A DNA stretch of 64,000 nt from Haematobia irritans (GCF_050003625.1 NC_134397.1:154710691-154774690), one strand, 5' to 3'; shown: positions 1 through 11,304, counted from the first letter of the stretch. Numbers and translations: made by a program. The notes: generated by a model from the sequence alone, not told the origin.

Positions 1-1551
1 TAGAAAATTTTGTCAAAATTGTATTTCTATAGAAAATTTTGTCAAAATTGTATTTCTATAGAAAATTTTGTCAACATTTTATTTCTATAGAAAATTTTGT
101 CAAAATTTTATTTCTATAAAAAATTTTGTCAAAATTTTATTTCTATACAATATTTTGTCAAAGTTTTATTTCTATAGAAAAATTTGTCAAAATTTTATTT
201 CTATAGAAAATGTTGTCAAAGTTGTATTTCTATAGAAAATTTTCTCACAATTTTATTTCTATAGAAAATTTCGTCAAAATTTTATTTCTATAGAAAATTT
301 TGTCAAAAATGTATTTCTATAGAAAATTTTGTCAAAATTTTATTTCTATAGACAATTTTGTCAAAATTGTATTTCTATAGAAAAATTTGTCAAAATTTTA
401 TTTCTATAGAAAATGTTGTCAAAGTTGTATTTCTATAGAAAATTTTCTCACAATTTTATTTCTATAGAAAATTTCGTCAAAATTTTATTTCTATAGAAAA
501 TTTTGTCAAAAATGTATTTCTATAGAAAATTTTGTCAAAATTTTATTTCTATAGACAATTTTGTCAAAATTGTATTTCTATAGAAAATTTTGTCAAAATT
601 GTATTTCTATAGAAAATTTTGTCAAAATTGTATTTCTATAGAAAATTTTGTCAAAATTGTATTTCTATAGAAAATTTTGTCAACATTTTATTTCTATAGA
701 AAATTTTGTCAAAATTGTATTTCTATAGAAAATTTTGTCAAAATTTTATTTCTATAGAGAATTTTGTCAAAATTTTATTTCTATAGAAAATTTTGTCAAA
801 ATTTTATTTATTTTGTCAAAATTTTATTTATTTTGTCAAAATTTTATTTATTTCATCAAAATTTCATTTCAATAGAAAATTTTATCAAATGTAATTTCTA
901 TAGAAAATTTTGTCAAAGTTTTATTTCTATAGAAAAATTTGTCAAAATTTTATTTCTATAGAAAATGTTGTCAAAGTTGTATTTCTATAGAAAATTTTCT
1001 CACAATTTTATTTCTATAGAAAATTTTCTCACAATTTTATTTCTATAGAAAATTTCGTCAAAATTTTATTTCTATAGAAAATTTTGTCAAAAATGTATTT
1101 CTATAGAAAATTTTGCCAAAATTTTATTTCTATAAAGAAAATTTTGTCAAAATTTTATTTTTATAGAAAATTTTGCCAAGATTTTATTTCTATAAAAAAT
1201 GTTGTCAAAATTTTTTTTCTATAGAAAATTTTGTCAAAATTTTATTTCTATAGAAAATTTTGTCAAAATTTTATTTCTATAGAAAATGTTGTCAAAATTT
1301 TATTTCTATACAATATTTTGCAAACATTTTATTTCTATAGAAAATTTTGTCAAAATTTTATTTCTATAGAAAATTTTGTCAAAATTTTATTTCTATAGAA
1401 AATTTTGTCAAAATTTTATTTCTATTGAAAATTTTGTCAAAATTTTATTTCTATAGGAAATTTTGTCAAAATTTTATTTCTATATAGAATATTTTCTCAA
1501 AATTTTATTTCTGTATAGAAAGTTTTGTCAGAAGTTTATTTCTATAGAAAA
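1..1551 (+). repeat. 29-bp satellite array (T orientation), array 1
   Basis: About 53 head-to-tail copies of a 29-bp monomer whose core reads TTTTGTCAAAATTTTATTTC followed by TATAGAAAA. The monomer holds two small perfect palindromes, AAAATTTT and TTCTATAGAA. Monomers at 181-383 recur at 384-586 with the same private variants, 203 bp apart (7 x 29), so the array has a higher-order repeat. A further partial copy starts near 936, with one monomer (the CTCACAATTTT variant) doubled near 990-1045. Open frames here arise because 29 is not a multiple of 3. They are not genes. Confidence 0.95.
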
Positions 1552-1662
1552 TTTATGAAGCACCTCTTTGCAAAATCTACGAAAACATCAAAAATTCTAC
1601 CAATCTACAAAAAAATAAAAAAAAACTACAAATTCTGGTAGATTTCTACCAACTTTGGCAAG
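1552..1662 (+). mobile_element. 3' end module of satellite transposon
   Basis: Single-copy sequence that follows the array and recurs beside arrays at 4592, 7229, 24783, 26655 (reverse) and 52620. It carries the recurring phrases GCAAAATCTAC, AATTCTACCAATCTAC and TTCTACCAAC, and ends in TTTGGCAAGG, a degraded form of the TGGCAACC terminus. The element starts to the left of the window. Confidence 0.75.
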
Positions 1663-2068
1663 GTGTCTACCACCCATTTTCATATCTCCCATTTTCATAT
1701 CTCCAGGATTTGGAGGACAATCACCAGTCTTCTGGTATTGTGGTTCAAAATCTTGATATTATTACTGATTTTTCTTTAATTTTTTTTTTTTTCAACAAAA
1801 AAAAAACTGGTCAAAAATGTATTGGGTTTTTTTGTGCGGAATTTAAATTTGTGATTTTTGGGGACGAAAACATCATAATTTGGGGACAAGAGCCAGAAAA
1901 ATACTGGCAACACTGGGCTTTACTAATGGTTATTTTAATTTCCCCAAAAATATTTGAAAACACCATAATGCAAAATGGTAATCCCCCAAATATCCCCTGT
2001 CTCATAAAGCTTAAATAACAACTATGGGATTAAATTAATGGTAGAGATTGCATTGTTCATAGCATTAC
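1663..2068. other. Intron sequence, nothing recognised
   Basis: Non-repetitive DNA just downstream (in minus-strand terms) of the exon ending at 2069. It has a T-run and a stretch around 1850-2010 with GGGGA/CCCC motifs that may be an old insertion. No coding signal seen. Confidence 0.5.
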
Positions 2069-3286
2069 CATGTAGGTGCAGATTGCATTGTGTCAACTTA
2101 TCCAATTGGGCTTGGGCCAATTTCAATTGTTTCTTGGACATTTTCGAGCGATGGGGGGTATTACCACCCTTGTTATTGCTATGAGTGCTGTGAGTGCGGG
2201 TACTGGCCGGTAAACGATAAACTGCCAAATTCTGATGATTACCGGCATTATTCTCATCAGCAAAGGAATTAGGGGCTCCAGGATTGACTTTCATTGATTG
2301 CGACGGCTGATGCTGTGTTTTACTGTGAATATGATTGTGTGAATGTTGCTGGCCAGGATGTTGATGATGGTGATTATGATTAAAGTGTTGCTGCTGTTGT
2401 TGCTGTTGCAGTAATTTTAAATTTTTGTGACCATTTTGTGAATGACGTGAAATGCTTAAGTTATTATTATTATTGGCATGGGTTGAGGTTGTAGTAGCAA
2501 TTCCATTTGGCTTCGATGATGTCGAGGTCGATGACGATAATTCTGCTAACATTTTCCCACTATTTGTGGACGATAATGAGGATGTCGATGAGATGGATAA
2601 CGATGAGGATGATGGCAACTTTAAATGTTGCTGTTGTGTCTGTGGCAATAAATATTCCATTTCTTTTAGATCTTGGGCCGTACAAGAGATAGCCGAACGT
2701 ATTTTGGCTACAGACACAACATTTTGGGTCAATTGCTCGGACCAACGAAATGGTGAGCCAGAATTCTCACGATACGACTGTGCAGTAGTTGGGATGGGAT
2801 GGTGGTATTTTGTTTGTTGTAGGGACAAATTGTGTTGATTTTGCTGATGCTGCGGGTGTATATAGAATTTAGGCGGTTCCTCTTCTTCGTCGCCGACGTC
2901 GTCGTCGTCTGCGGCGGCAGCGTGTCGATTATTATGACTATAGGTTGTATATGTGATTGTCTCATTTAGCAACTCCTCATAGTCATTACTATGATAATCA
3001 TTATGATTATTTAAATTATGAAATGTTTTTGTTTCTTTTGTTAAATGCTGGTGGTTTGGGTTAATTGTTGTGCTTGCTGTCGATATGGTTGTCGCCGTTG
3101 AGGCCGTTGAAGATGGTGGCCTTCTTCTTAATATCACACAATTTTCCTCATCATCAGTGGTGCTGTGACTAATATTGCTCTGGTTTTTGTGTACATTGTA
3201 TTTATGAGAATTGTTACTAGATGATGAGCGATCTGATCGCAATGTTGCACTTTTAGTGGGACTTAAACTACATGGTAGTATATTAT
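2069..3286 (-). CDS. Long internal coding exon, low-complexity protein; possibly ANKFN1/Wide awake-type
   Basis: A 1218-bp minus-strand exon, open throughout and clearly less AT-rich than its surroundings. The acceptor is TTTTTATTTCAAG ending at 3287 and the donor is G|GTAATG at 2069/2068. It starts with the last two bases of a codon and ends with one base, so both introns are phase 1. The product is rich in Ser, Asn, His and Gln: an acidic run (DDDDVGDEEEE), poly-Q and poly-H stretches, a folded-looking middle (RWSEQLTQNVVSVAKIRSAI), and a basic C-terminal segment SKKQLKLAQAQLDKLTQ. That last segment recalls the sequence directly before the ankyrin repeats of insect ANKFN1/Wide awake proteins, a family that regulates neuronal excitability. 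This family call is from memory and tentative. An apparent start near 3242 is a TTG, not a real initiation codon. The reading frame continues upstream to the acceptor, and the rest of the gene lies beyond position 1. Confidence 0.8.
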
Positions 3287-3543
3287 CTTGAAATAAAAAG
3301 AAAAAAATGGAGAAAACATAAAAATAAATTAAAATGTAAAAAACAAAAAAAATAATAATTGTGAAAAAATTAATATATGTAAAATAAGAAAAATGAAAGT
3401 GGCATTTTTATAATGATAATATTTAAAAAATAATAATAATAAAACGATTATTAAAATAAGAAGGGAGGGCGTGTAAGTTGAACGGAATCGGTTATATGAT
3501 ACCCTAAGAAAAGTCTACTGAATTGCTAGACCTTTTTTTATAA
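3287..3543. other. AT-rich intron
   Basis: Low-complexity A/T sequence next to the exon acceptor. It supplies the pyrimidine tract for the acceptor at 3287. Nothing else recognised. Confidence 0.6.
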
Positions 3544-4020
3544 CCGCCCTACGGGAAATTGGTGTAAATTGACACGAATGGACCTATCACAGGACTAGTA
3601 CCAGTGCTCCAGTTTATCACATTTTATTTAAATTTTCATATAATTTATTGATTTCTTGATATTAAAATCTAAATGGATCTACACTTATACTAAAATACAA
3701 CAATCAGAATAATCTATTGTTCAATATATTCGAAAAACTTGTTCTTTCTGGTGCGATTCGGATGCTTAAAATGAAACAGGTTCCTAAGAGTTTGTCCCAG
3801 ACTGGCTCATGAGGACCTGTCTACGGGGTAGTCCTACTATGTTGTTTCAGGACGTGTCCTTTGGAATGTGTTCAAGTGATGTCCTATCGTGTAATTTACC
3901 CCGCCAATGACAAATCCATGCTAAAGTGGCCGGTCCCTACCATACGTTTGGACCAGAACTTGGTCTGGTCCACAAATACCAGGTACTCGTCCTGGGGTTG
4001 ATCCATTTCCCGTAGGGCGG
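3544..4020. mobile_element. MITE with CCGCCCTACGGGAAAT inverted ends
   Basis: The left end CCGCCCTACGGGAAAT (3544-3559) is repeated exactly in inverse as ATTTCCCGTAGGGCGG at 4005-4020. The 477-bp body has no usable ORF, so this is a non-autonomous DNA transposon. I could not see a target duplication, so the superfamily is open. Confidence 0.75.
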
Positions 4021-4591
4021 CGTGGCAAAAACATATTCTACAAAATATTTAGTTAAACACGCCTGTTAAAAATCGTTCATCTTTATTCTTTTGAATAGAA
4101 AGAATTTCATTGTTATTTGGCCCAAATCCAAAAAATTACTGACATACCTTTGGCGGGTGCATGTATTTCTAAGTCCATCAAATTGTAGTCAAATCATTCA
4201 CATCGGACTTAAATTTTGAGTGGGTAATTTGTCACAAAAATGGACGTGATGATAATCCTAGCTCTATTATAGATGCTTTTGTGAGTACTTTGACCTTCTA
4301 CGGCGGTCTCTTGAGTCGCCCGAAAGTAAGCAAAAAAAAGAGTAGGGAAAGTATAAAGTCCGAAGGCCGATTACACTAATTTACAAAATAAAATATTTTT
4401 CATGTACATTTGATGTGAGGTGACTTTTCTTATGTATTTTGATCTGCTGAATTCGACAGACAGACGGACGAACATGGTTAGATCGACTGAGGGACCGGAC
4501 CTGAGCATGAGTGTTAAAACACTATGTGTCTATCTCCTTTCCTTCTGGGTGTTGGAACCAAATTATACCCCGTTCCAGGGTATAATAGTCA
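4021..4591 (+). repeat. Dispersed-repeat fragment ending in a GGGTATAATA tail
   Basis: From about 4435 the sequence has GACAGACAGACGGACGAACATGG, then a stretch with CACTATGTGTCTATCTCC and CTTCTGGG, and ends with CCAGGGTATAATA. The same stretch recurs at 24886-25005. This is the 3' part of a dispersed fly repeat of uncertain class. 4021-4434 shows nothing else recognisable. Confidence 0.5.
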
Positions 4592-5002
4592 CCGTTGCTA
4601 CAGTTGGTAGAACTGTACCAAAAATGGTAGATTTTTTACTGTTTTGTAGATTAGTATAATTCTTGATGTTTTGGTAGATTTTGCAACTATTCAGTTGGAA
4701 AGGATGAGGTACTTCAATTTTCTATGGAAATAAAATTTTGGCAAATTTTTCTATGGAAATAAAATTTTGACAAAATTTTCTATAGAAATAAAAGTTTGAC
4801 AAAATGTTCTATAGAAATAACATTTTGACAAAATTTTATATAGAAATAAAATTTTGACAAAACTTTCTATAGAAATAAAATTTTGACAAAATTTTCTATG
4901 GAAATAACATGTTGACAAAATTTTCTTTAGAAATAAAATCTTGACAAAATAAATTTGAAAAGTAAAAATTTGACAAAATTTTCTAGAAATAAAATTATGA
5001 CA

Positions 5003-5084
5003 TAGGTCGAAAACGTTTGTTGTTAGTACCTGTCCCATTTAATATCATACTTTATTATGGTTTTAAATTCTTTAATAAATAAAT
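5003..5084 (+). mobile_element. Mini-retroposon with (AAAT)n tail, copy 1 in array
   Basis: An 82-bp insert beginning TAGGTCGAAAACG and ending in AATAAATAAAT. It is flanked by AAAATTATGACA and AAAATTTTGACA, compatible with a target duplication. The same unit occurs at 5589, 5915 and 12521. Confidence 0.65.
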
Positions 5085-5588
5085 AAAATTTTGACAAAAT
5101 TTTCTATAGAAATAAAAGTTAGACAAAACTTTCGATAGAAATAAAATTTTGAAAAAAAAAATCTATAGAAATAAAATTTTGACAAAATTTTCAATGAAAA
5201 ACAATTTTGACAAAATTTTCTATGAAAATAAAACTTTGATAAAATTTTCTATAAAAATAAAACTTTGACAAAATTTTCTATAGAAATACAATTTTGCCAA
5301 AATTTTCTATAGAAATAAAATTTTGACAAAATTTTCTGTAATAATAAAAGTTTGACGAAACTTTCTATAGAAATACCATTTTGAAAAAAATTTTCTATAG
5401 AAATAAAATTATGATAATATTTTCTATAGAAGTACAATTTTGACAAAATTTTATATAGAAATAAAAGTTTGATAAAACTTTCTATAGAAATACAATTTTG
5501 ACAAAATTTTCTATAGAAATAAAATTTTGACAAAATAAATTTGAGAAGTAAAATTTTGACAAAATTTTCTAGAAATAAAATTATGACA

Positions 5589-5670
5589 TAGGTCGAAAAC
5601 CTTTGTTGTTAGTACCTGTCCCATCTAATATCATAATTTATAATGGTTTTAAATTCTTTAATAAATAAAT
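5589..5670 (+). mobile_element. Mini-retroposon, copy 2 in array
   Basis: Same 82-bp unit, 586 bp after copy 1. Its left neighbour (AAATAAATTTGA then GAAGTAAAA) also matches the left neighbour of copy 1, so this copy arose by duplication of a block of the array and not by a second insertion. Confidence 0.65.
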
Positions 5671-5914
5671 AAAATTTTGACAAAATTTTCTATGGAAATA
5701 AAATTTTGACAAAATTATCTATGGAAATAAAATTTTGACAAAATTTTCTATAGAAATAAAATTTTGACAAAATTTTCTATGGAAAAATAATTTGACAAAA
5801 TTTTCTATAGAAATAAAATTTTGACAAAATTTTCTATGGAAAAAAAATTGACAAAATTTTCTATAGAAATAAAATTTTGACAATGATCAAATTTTCTTGA
5901 AATAAAATTATGAC

Positions 5915-5997
5915 ATAGGTCGACAACCTTTGTTGTTAGTACCTGTCTCATTTAATATCATAATTTATTACGGGTTTAAATTCTTTAATAAATAAAT
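5915..5997 (+). mobile_element. Mini-retroposon, copy 3 in array
   Basis: Third copy, 326 bp after copy 2, with slightly more change (GGTCGACAACC). It again ends in AATAAATAAAT and continues into the array. Confidence 0.6.
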
Positions 5998-7370
5998 AAA
6001 ATTTTTACAACATTTTCTATAGAAATAAAATTTTGACAAAATTTTCTATAGAAATAAAATTTTGACAACATTTTCTATAGAAATAAAATTTTGACAAAAT
6101 TTTCTATGGAAAAAAAATTCACAAAATTTTCTACAGAAATAAAATTTTGACAAAATTTTCTATGGAAAAAAATTTGACAAAATTTTCTATAGAAATAAAA
6201 TTTTGAAAAATTTTAAATTTTTGAAATTTTCTATAGAAATAAAATTTTGACAAAATTTTCTATAGAAATAAAATTTTGACAAAATTTTCTATAGAAATAA
6301 AATTTTGACAAATTTTCCTATGGAAATAACATTTTGACAAAATTTTATTTCTATGGAAAAGTTTGCCAAAATTTTATTTCTATGGAAAATTTTGCCACAA
6401 TTTTGTTTCTATAGAAAATATTGCCAATATTTTATTTCTATAGAAAATTTTGCCACAGTTTTGTTTCTATAGAAAATTTTCCAATCATTTTATTTCTATA
6501 GAACAAAATTTTGTCAAAATTTTATTTCTATACAAAATTTTGTCAAAATTTTATTTCTATAGAAAATTTTGCCAAAATTTTATTTCTATGGAAAATTTTG
6601 CCACAATTTTAGTTCTATAAAAAATATTGCCAAAATTTTATTTCTATAGAAAATTTTGACAAAATTTTATTTCTATAGAAAATTTTGACAAAATTTTATT
6701 TCTACATAAAAATTTTGCCAAAATTTTATTCTATAGAAAATATTGCCAAAATTTTATTTATATATAAAATTTTGCCACAGTTTTTTTTTTGTATAGAAAA
6801 TTTTGCCAAAATTTATAGAATATTTTGCAAACATTTTATTTCTATAGAACATTTTGTGAAAATTTTAATTTTATACAAAATTTTGTCCAAATTTTATTTC
6901 TATAGAAAATTTTGCCACAATGTTATTTCTATAGAAAATATTTCCAAAATTTTTTTTTTTCTATAGAAAATTTTGCCAAAATTTTATTTCTACAGAAAAA
7001 TTTTGCCAATATTTTATTTCTATAGAAAATATTGCCAAAATTTTATTTATATAGAAAATTTTGCCACAGTTTTTTTTTGTATAGAAAAATTTCCTAAAAT
7101 TTTATTTCTATAGACAATTTTGCCACAATTTTATAGAATATTTTGCAAACATTTTATTTTTATAGAAAATTTTGTCAAAATTTCAGAAATATAAAAAATG
7201 TCAAAATTTCATTTCTATAGAAAACTTTCTCAAAAACTTGAAGTACCTCTTAGTTGGAGAGGAATATTTGGCAAAATCTACCAAAACATTAAGAATTCTA
7301 CCAATCTACCAAACAGTAAAAAATCTAACTTTTTTGGTAGAATTCTACCAACTGATAGACAATAGTGTAC

Positions 7371-8589
7371 CAAAAATAACAGTGTACCAAAAATGTCTGA
7401 AGATAAAATGATTACTAGGTGATCTGGTACTTTCAATGAATTCATAGAAAATTTTGATATAAATTTTGATATAATAATATATAAATATATTAAATTAGTA
7501 TTCCACGATTTGTTACGAATGACACTTTTGGTGTTACTTTTATAAATTCTCAACGGTATTGTGACTGATGTACCATTAAATTCTTTGTAATAGCTATTAT
7601 TACCAATATTTCTATATTTTTTTAATTTAAGATAAATTATAAAAATTAATGGAAATTCATTCAATGGAATAAATTTTAATTTACTTCTTACCTGTATAAC
7701 TAATCATACACCATAATAAAATAATAAACAAATAATAAAAATACCACTTTCACTTACTTCTGTGAGAGACAATGAAATGAAATAAAACTATAAATAAATG
7801 ATTATATATAATTAATGTAAAATGATAATATATATGTAAATGGCATTTATAAAACCAATAGCAAACTAAAAATACGAAAAAAAATCAATTTTATATTCTT
7901 TGATAAGACCATAATAATATGACCATTTGCAATAAAAGCCTATAAAAAATCGCCCCCTCCCATTGTGGTCATTATTTATTCGGAGACGCATATGAATGTA
8001 TTCACGCTATCTATTATAGCAATAGCCCTTTTCCAACTTTAAAACCAATAATACAAAAAAGCAGATGTTCGTTATATGAATTTGTTAAGAATCATCGTTA
8101 AAGTGGGTTAATATATACAATATTGTAAAAAAGAAAACAACAACAAAACTAGCATAAAAGGTCAAAATGGTTTTATGGGTTATACGGCGTTGGTGGTGGT
8201 TGTGGTGATGGTTTTATTATGGTGGCAGTTTTTGGCAGATATAAGGCCTTTAGTTTTTTTTTAATTGTTATAGAATAAAATTCTGTTATGTGTAATGGGT
8301 TATGTACTGTGGAGGTTTAAGGTCAGTACATTTCTTTGAGTTGTTTTTTTTTTTTTTTTGGAAGTTAATTAAAGCTTAAAGCTTGCATGATGGATGGTGA
8401 AGGGTAGGCATATTCAGAGTTAAATCCAGCAACTGCAGCCTGGTAGTTGAAAGCCAGTAAATCGAAATGGTAGTGGGTTATGAATTCAAAGCTCTTTATT
8501 AAGCATTGGTATTTTGCAATATTCTAGGGTAAGGGTAGGGTGGTTTGAACTCATATGGGAATTTTATATCATCGTCATCATCAGCTTAC
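7371..8589. other. Intron, mostly unique
   Basis: AT-rich non-repetitive DNA. 8170-8235 has a GGTGGT-rich run and 8343-8360 a T run. No coding exon seen other than the one ending at 8590. Confidence 0.5.
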
Positions 8590-8774
8590 CATCAACTGCA
8601 GTGGCATTACGTCTGTGTTGGTTGTTTTGGGCACTTCGGAATTGGCAAAATTTGGTCAATTCATTTAAGGTATGAAATGATTTCTGCCTTATCAATGCAC
8701 CCGGAGATCGTAAACAGCTGCCAAGTGGCAACAAATTTTTGGTAGGAGATTTTTGTTCATTATTGCTATAGCAC
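8590..8774 (-). CDS. Middle coding exon of the same minus-strand gene
   Basis: A 185-bp exon bounded by an acceptor CTTTTCCAG (AG at 8776-8775) and a strong donor G|GTAAGC (8590/8589). The reading frame gives CYSNNEQKSPTKNLLPLGSC and then a basic, Ser-rich segment with RQKSFHTLNELTKFC. It begins with the third base of a codon (phase 2 in) and ends with one base (phase 1 out). Joined to the upstream exon ending at 19712 it forms AGG (Arg), and joined to the exon at 3286 it forms GAT (Asp), so the three-exon frame stays open. I know of no domain here. RQKS would be a plausible kinase site. Confidence 0.6.
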
Positions 8775-9297
8775 CTGGAAAAGTTTGTGGGATTTTTTGT
8801 TTTTGTTTCCATACAGTAATTTATTATGAAAAAAAAAATAAAAACAATAATATGAGCAGCAAATAACGTGAGGTCATATTATGGGTGTGGGTGGGGGTGT
8901 ATGTGTGTCATTATGTATATGAAAGATATGCTGTGACATGGTATTTTGCATGAATATGAGCTATTCCTTATGTGTTTTATAAACTTAATGCATTTTGAAA
9001 TAAGATAAAAATTAAATGCGACGACATTTTATTAAATCTATGGTTTTCAATGAAGACGATTCACCATCATATTGATCTATCACCCTATTTTCTTACTTGA
9101 GTATTTAGAAAAAAAAAATTCGTTCCTAATTACATGATGATAGAACTCTCATTTTCATTTCTCGATCATTTTGGTATGACAAAAATTGTATATTGTTAAA
9201 TTTTTAAATTATTAATGCTTTTCTACAGCAAAGCCTATTTCTTTAGTTTTTCATAAAATCTTGTCAAAAATTTACTGGGGATTTTCGGGATCAATTT
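8775..9297. other. Intron, unique
   Basis: AT-rich DNA between the middle exon and the mariner insertion, with a GTGGGTGTGGGTG run near 8885. No feature recognised. Confidence 0.5.
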
Positions 9298-9299
9298 TA

Positions 9300-10489
9300 A
9301 AGGGTGATACGGTCAAAATTTGGTCAATATAAATTTGACGTATTTCTTTCAATTTTGCATTTAAAAAACCTGAACACCCCTCATTTTGAAGGTGTGTGTG
9401 TGTGTAGAATGTTGCTCCTATTTTGATTTTGGAATTCACTCTTCAGTTGTCAAAATGCCGTCCAAGCAAGAAGAGCAGCGTATCAAAATTTTGCTCGCGC
9501 ATCGCGAAAATCCGAGCTACTCGCACGCAAAGCTGGCAAAATCGCTAAAAGTTGCCAAATCAACCGTTACAAATGTAATTAAAGTGTTTGGGGAACGTTT
9601 GTCGACAGCCAGGAAGTCTGGATCGGGGGAAAATTGAAAACCGGAAGCCGCTGAGACGACAAAGAGAGTTGCCGGTAGTTTCAAGCGAAACCCTAACCTC
9701 TCTCTCCGAGATGCCGCAAATAAACTGGGTGTATCGTCTACAACCGTGCATGGAGCCAAAAAACGAGCCGGACTATCGACTTCCAAGAAGGTAGTGACAC
9801 CAAATCGCGCTGATAAACAAAATACGACGGCCAAAGCGCGATCCCGGAGGCTGTACACGACGATGCTGACGAAGTTTGACTGCGTGGTAATGGGCGACGA
9901 AACCTACGTCAAAGCCGACTACAAGCAGCTTCCGGGACAGGAGTTTTATACGGCAAAAGGAAGGGGCAAGGTAGCAGATATTTTCAAGCACATAAAACTG
10001 TCAAAGTTCGCAAAGAAATATCTGGTTTGGCAAGCCATCTGTACCTGTGGCTTGAAAAGCAGCATTTTCATAGCTTCCGGGACGGTAAAAAGGCCATGGA
10101 GTGGTACGCCGCCAACAACGTGCAGGTGGTTCCCAAAGACAAGAACCCTCCCAACACGCCAGAGCTCCGCCCAATTGAGAAATACTGGGCTATTGTCAAG
10201 CGGAACCTAAAGAAGACCAAAAAAACTGCTAAGGACGAGCAGCAGTTCAAGGCAAACTGGCTTTCTGCGGCGAAGAAGGTGGACAAGGTGGCTGTACAAA
10301 ATCTGATGGCAGGTGTCAAGCGTGAGGCCCGGCAATTCGGATTTGGAAAAGCGAAAGCCTAACTGAATATTTTTCCTGAATTTTATACTAATTGAACTTG
10401 AAAAAGAAATTTAATCTGATTTTTTAAATAAACGATTTCACCGATTTACACGCGTTTTCCCTTGACCAAATTTTGACCGTATCACCCTT
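9300..10489 (+). mobile_element. Tc1/mariner-superfamily element (DD37E type), full ends
   Basis: A 1190-bp element with inverted ends beginning AAGGGTGATACGGTCAAAAT, near-identical over about 28 bp at both sides. It is flanked by the TA target duplication (9298-9299 and 10490-10491). Both ends are intact, but the transposase inside is broken, so this copy is non-autonomous. It landed at a TA at the edge of the 153-bp-module repeat that follows. Confidence 0.93.
9455..10362 (+). pseudogene. Broken Tc1/mariner DD37E transposase
   Basis: The start MPSKQEEQRIKILLAHRENP is followed by a helix-turn-helix (HAKLAKSLKVAKSTVTNVI). A frameshift near 9632 and another near 9650 then interrupt it. The frame SLRDAANKLGVSSTTVHGAK carries the second helix-turn-helix. 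The first catalytic Asp is in VMGDETYVKAD (near 9897). The segment that should hold the second Asp is missing: the frame jumps from FIASG at about 10080 directly to KKAMEWYAANNVQVV in another frame, an internal deletion. The final Glu is present in LRPIEKYW (near 10175). Stop at 10360. A transposase of this family needs all three acidic residues to cut and join DNA, so this copy cannot work. Confidence 0.92.
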
Positions 10490-11304
10490 TAGACCGGTCT
10501 CCCGATTTTACTTCTTCTTATAGAAATCGCAGTTTTTATCCAATTTACCTGAAATTGGAAATTTATAGGTATTTTAGGAACATAAAGAGGTGTGCCACAA
10601 ATGGTGAGTATCGGTCCATGTTTTGGTATAGCCCCCATATAGACCGATATCCCGATTTTACTTCTTGGGCTTCTAGAATCCGAAGTTTTTATCCAATTTG
10701 CCTGAAATTGGAAATCTAGAGGTATTTTCGGGCCATAAAGAGGTGTGCCGAAAACGGCGAGTATCGGTCCATATTTTAGTATAGCCCCCATAAGAACGAT
10801 CTCCCGATTTAACTCATTGGGTTTCTAGAAACCGTAGTTTTTATCCGATTAGCCTGAAATTGTAAATATTCTGGTATTTTAGGCTCACAAAAACGTGTAT
10901 CGGATTAAGTTTTTATCGGTCCATTTGGTAATGCCTCCATATAGACCGACTTCACTTCTTGAGGGTATAGAAGGCGCACTGATCATGAAAATTGCTTGAA
11001 ACGCAATGTAAAATTTCCAGATTTTACTTCTCGGGTGAAAATCTCCAGATTTAAGATTTCAAATCAAGACGTTATTTTATAATTTTATAATACAAGAGAT
11101 GTTAATGATTCCTCTAAAACTGAAACAAAAATGGTTCTTATAAATCCAGAATCTGATATAGTCCTCATAGGTGAAATCTTTAAATTTATCTTCGGGAAGT
11201 GTCCTCAAGCCCTCCTGAAATTTCAAAGGAAACCCAAATATTTGGTTCATGATGGTGGGTATTTAAGATTCGGCTCGGCCGAACTTACTGCTGTATATAC
11301 TTGT
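10490..11304 (-). mobile_element. 153-bp-module element, reverse copy, truncated
   Basis: Reverse-strand copy of the family also seen complete at 56363-58206. Its 5' end (ACAAGTATATACAGCA, then GTTCGGCCGAGCCGAAT) is at 11304 and its internal tandem modules (ACCGATATCCCGATTTTACT) run leftward to 10490, where the mariner abuts. The 3' end is missing. Confidence 0.75.

Larger units (their letters stand above)
4592..7370. mobile_element. Foldback satellite transposon (two inverted arrays with two 3' modules)
   Basis: A 3' module in reverse (4592-4718, starting CGTTGC) is followed by the 29-bp array in A orientation (4719-6345). The array flips at about 6345 into T orientation (6346-7228) and ends with a forward 3' module (7229-about 7370). 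The element is therefore a giant inverted repeat with identical module types at both ends, resembling Drosophila Foldback elements, which also have long inverted repeats made of short tandem units. The right module contains the perfect 18-bp palindrome TTGGTAGAATTCTACCAA at 7334-7351. It lies in the intron between exons at 8590 and 3286. Confidence 0.8.

Noticed and set aside
764..961. Open frames of the SKFYFYRKFCQNFIS type in all arrays
   Set aside because: They are translations of the 29-bp satellite. Because 29 is not a multiple of 3, the frame rotates and stays open only where the TAG is mutated. Starts are TTG, and there is no codon bias.
1..1551. CRISPR-like array
   Set aside because: The monomers are directly adjacent with no unique spacers, and this is an insect genome. 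It is a satellite.
1710..2018. 102-codon plus-strand frame
   Set aside because: T-run and low-complexity composition, no start context, no domain, and it lies in the intron of the minus-strand gene.
2452..2838. 128-codon plus-strand frame over the long exon
   Set aside because: It is the antisense shadow of the minus-strand exon. The acidic and Cys-rich runs come from its repeats.
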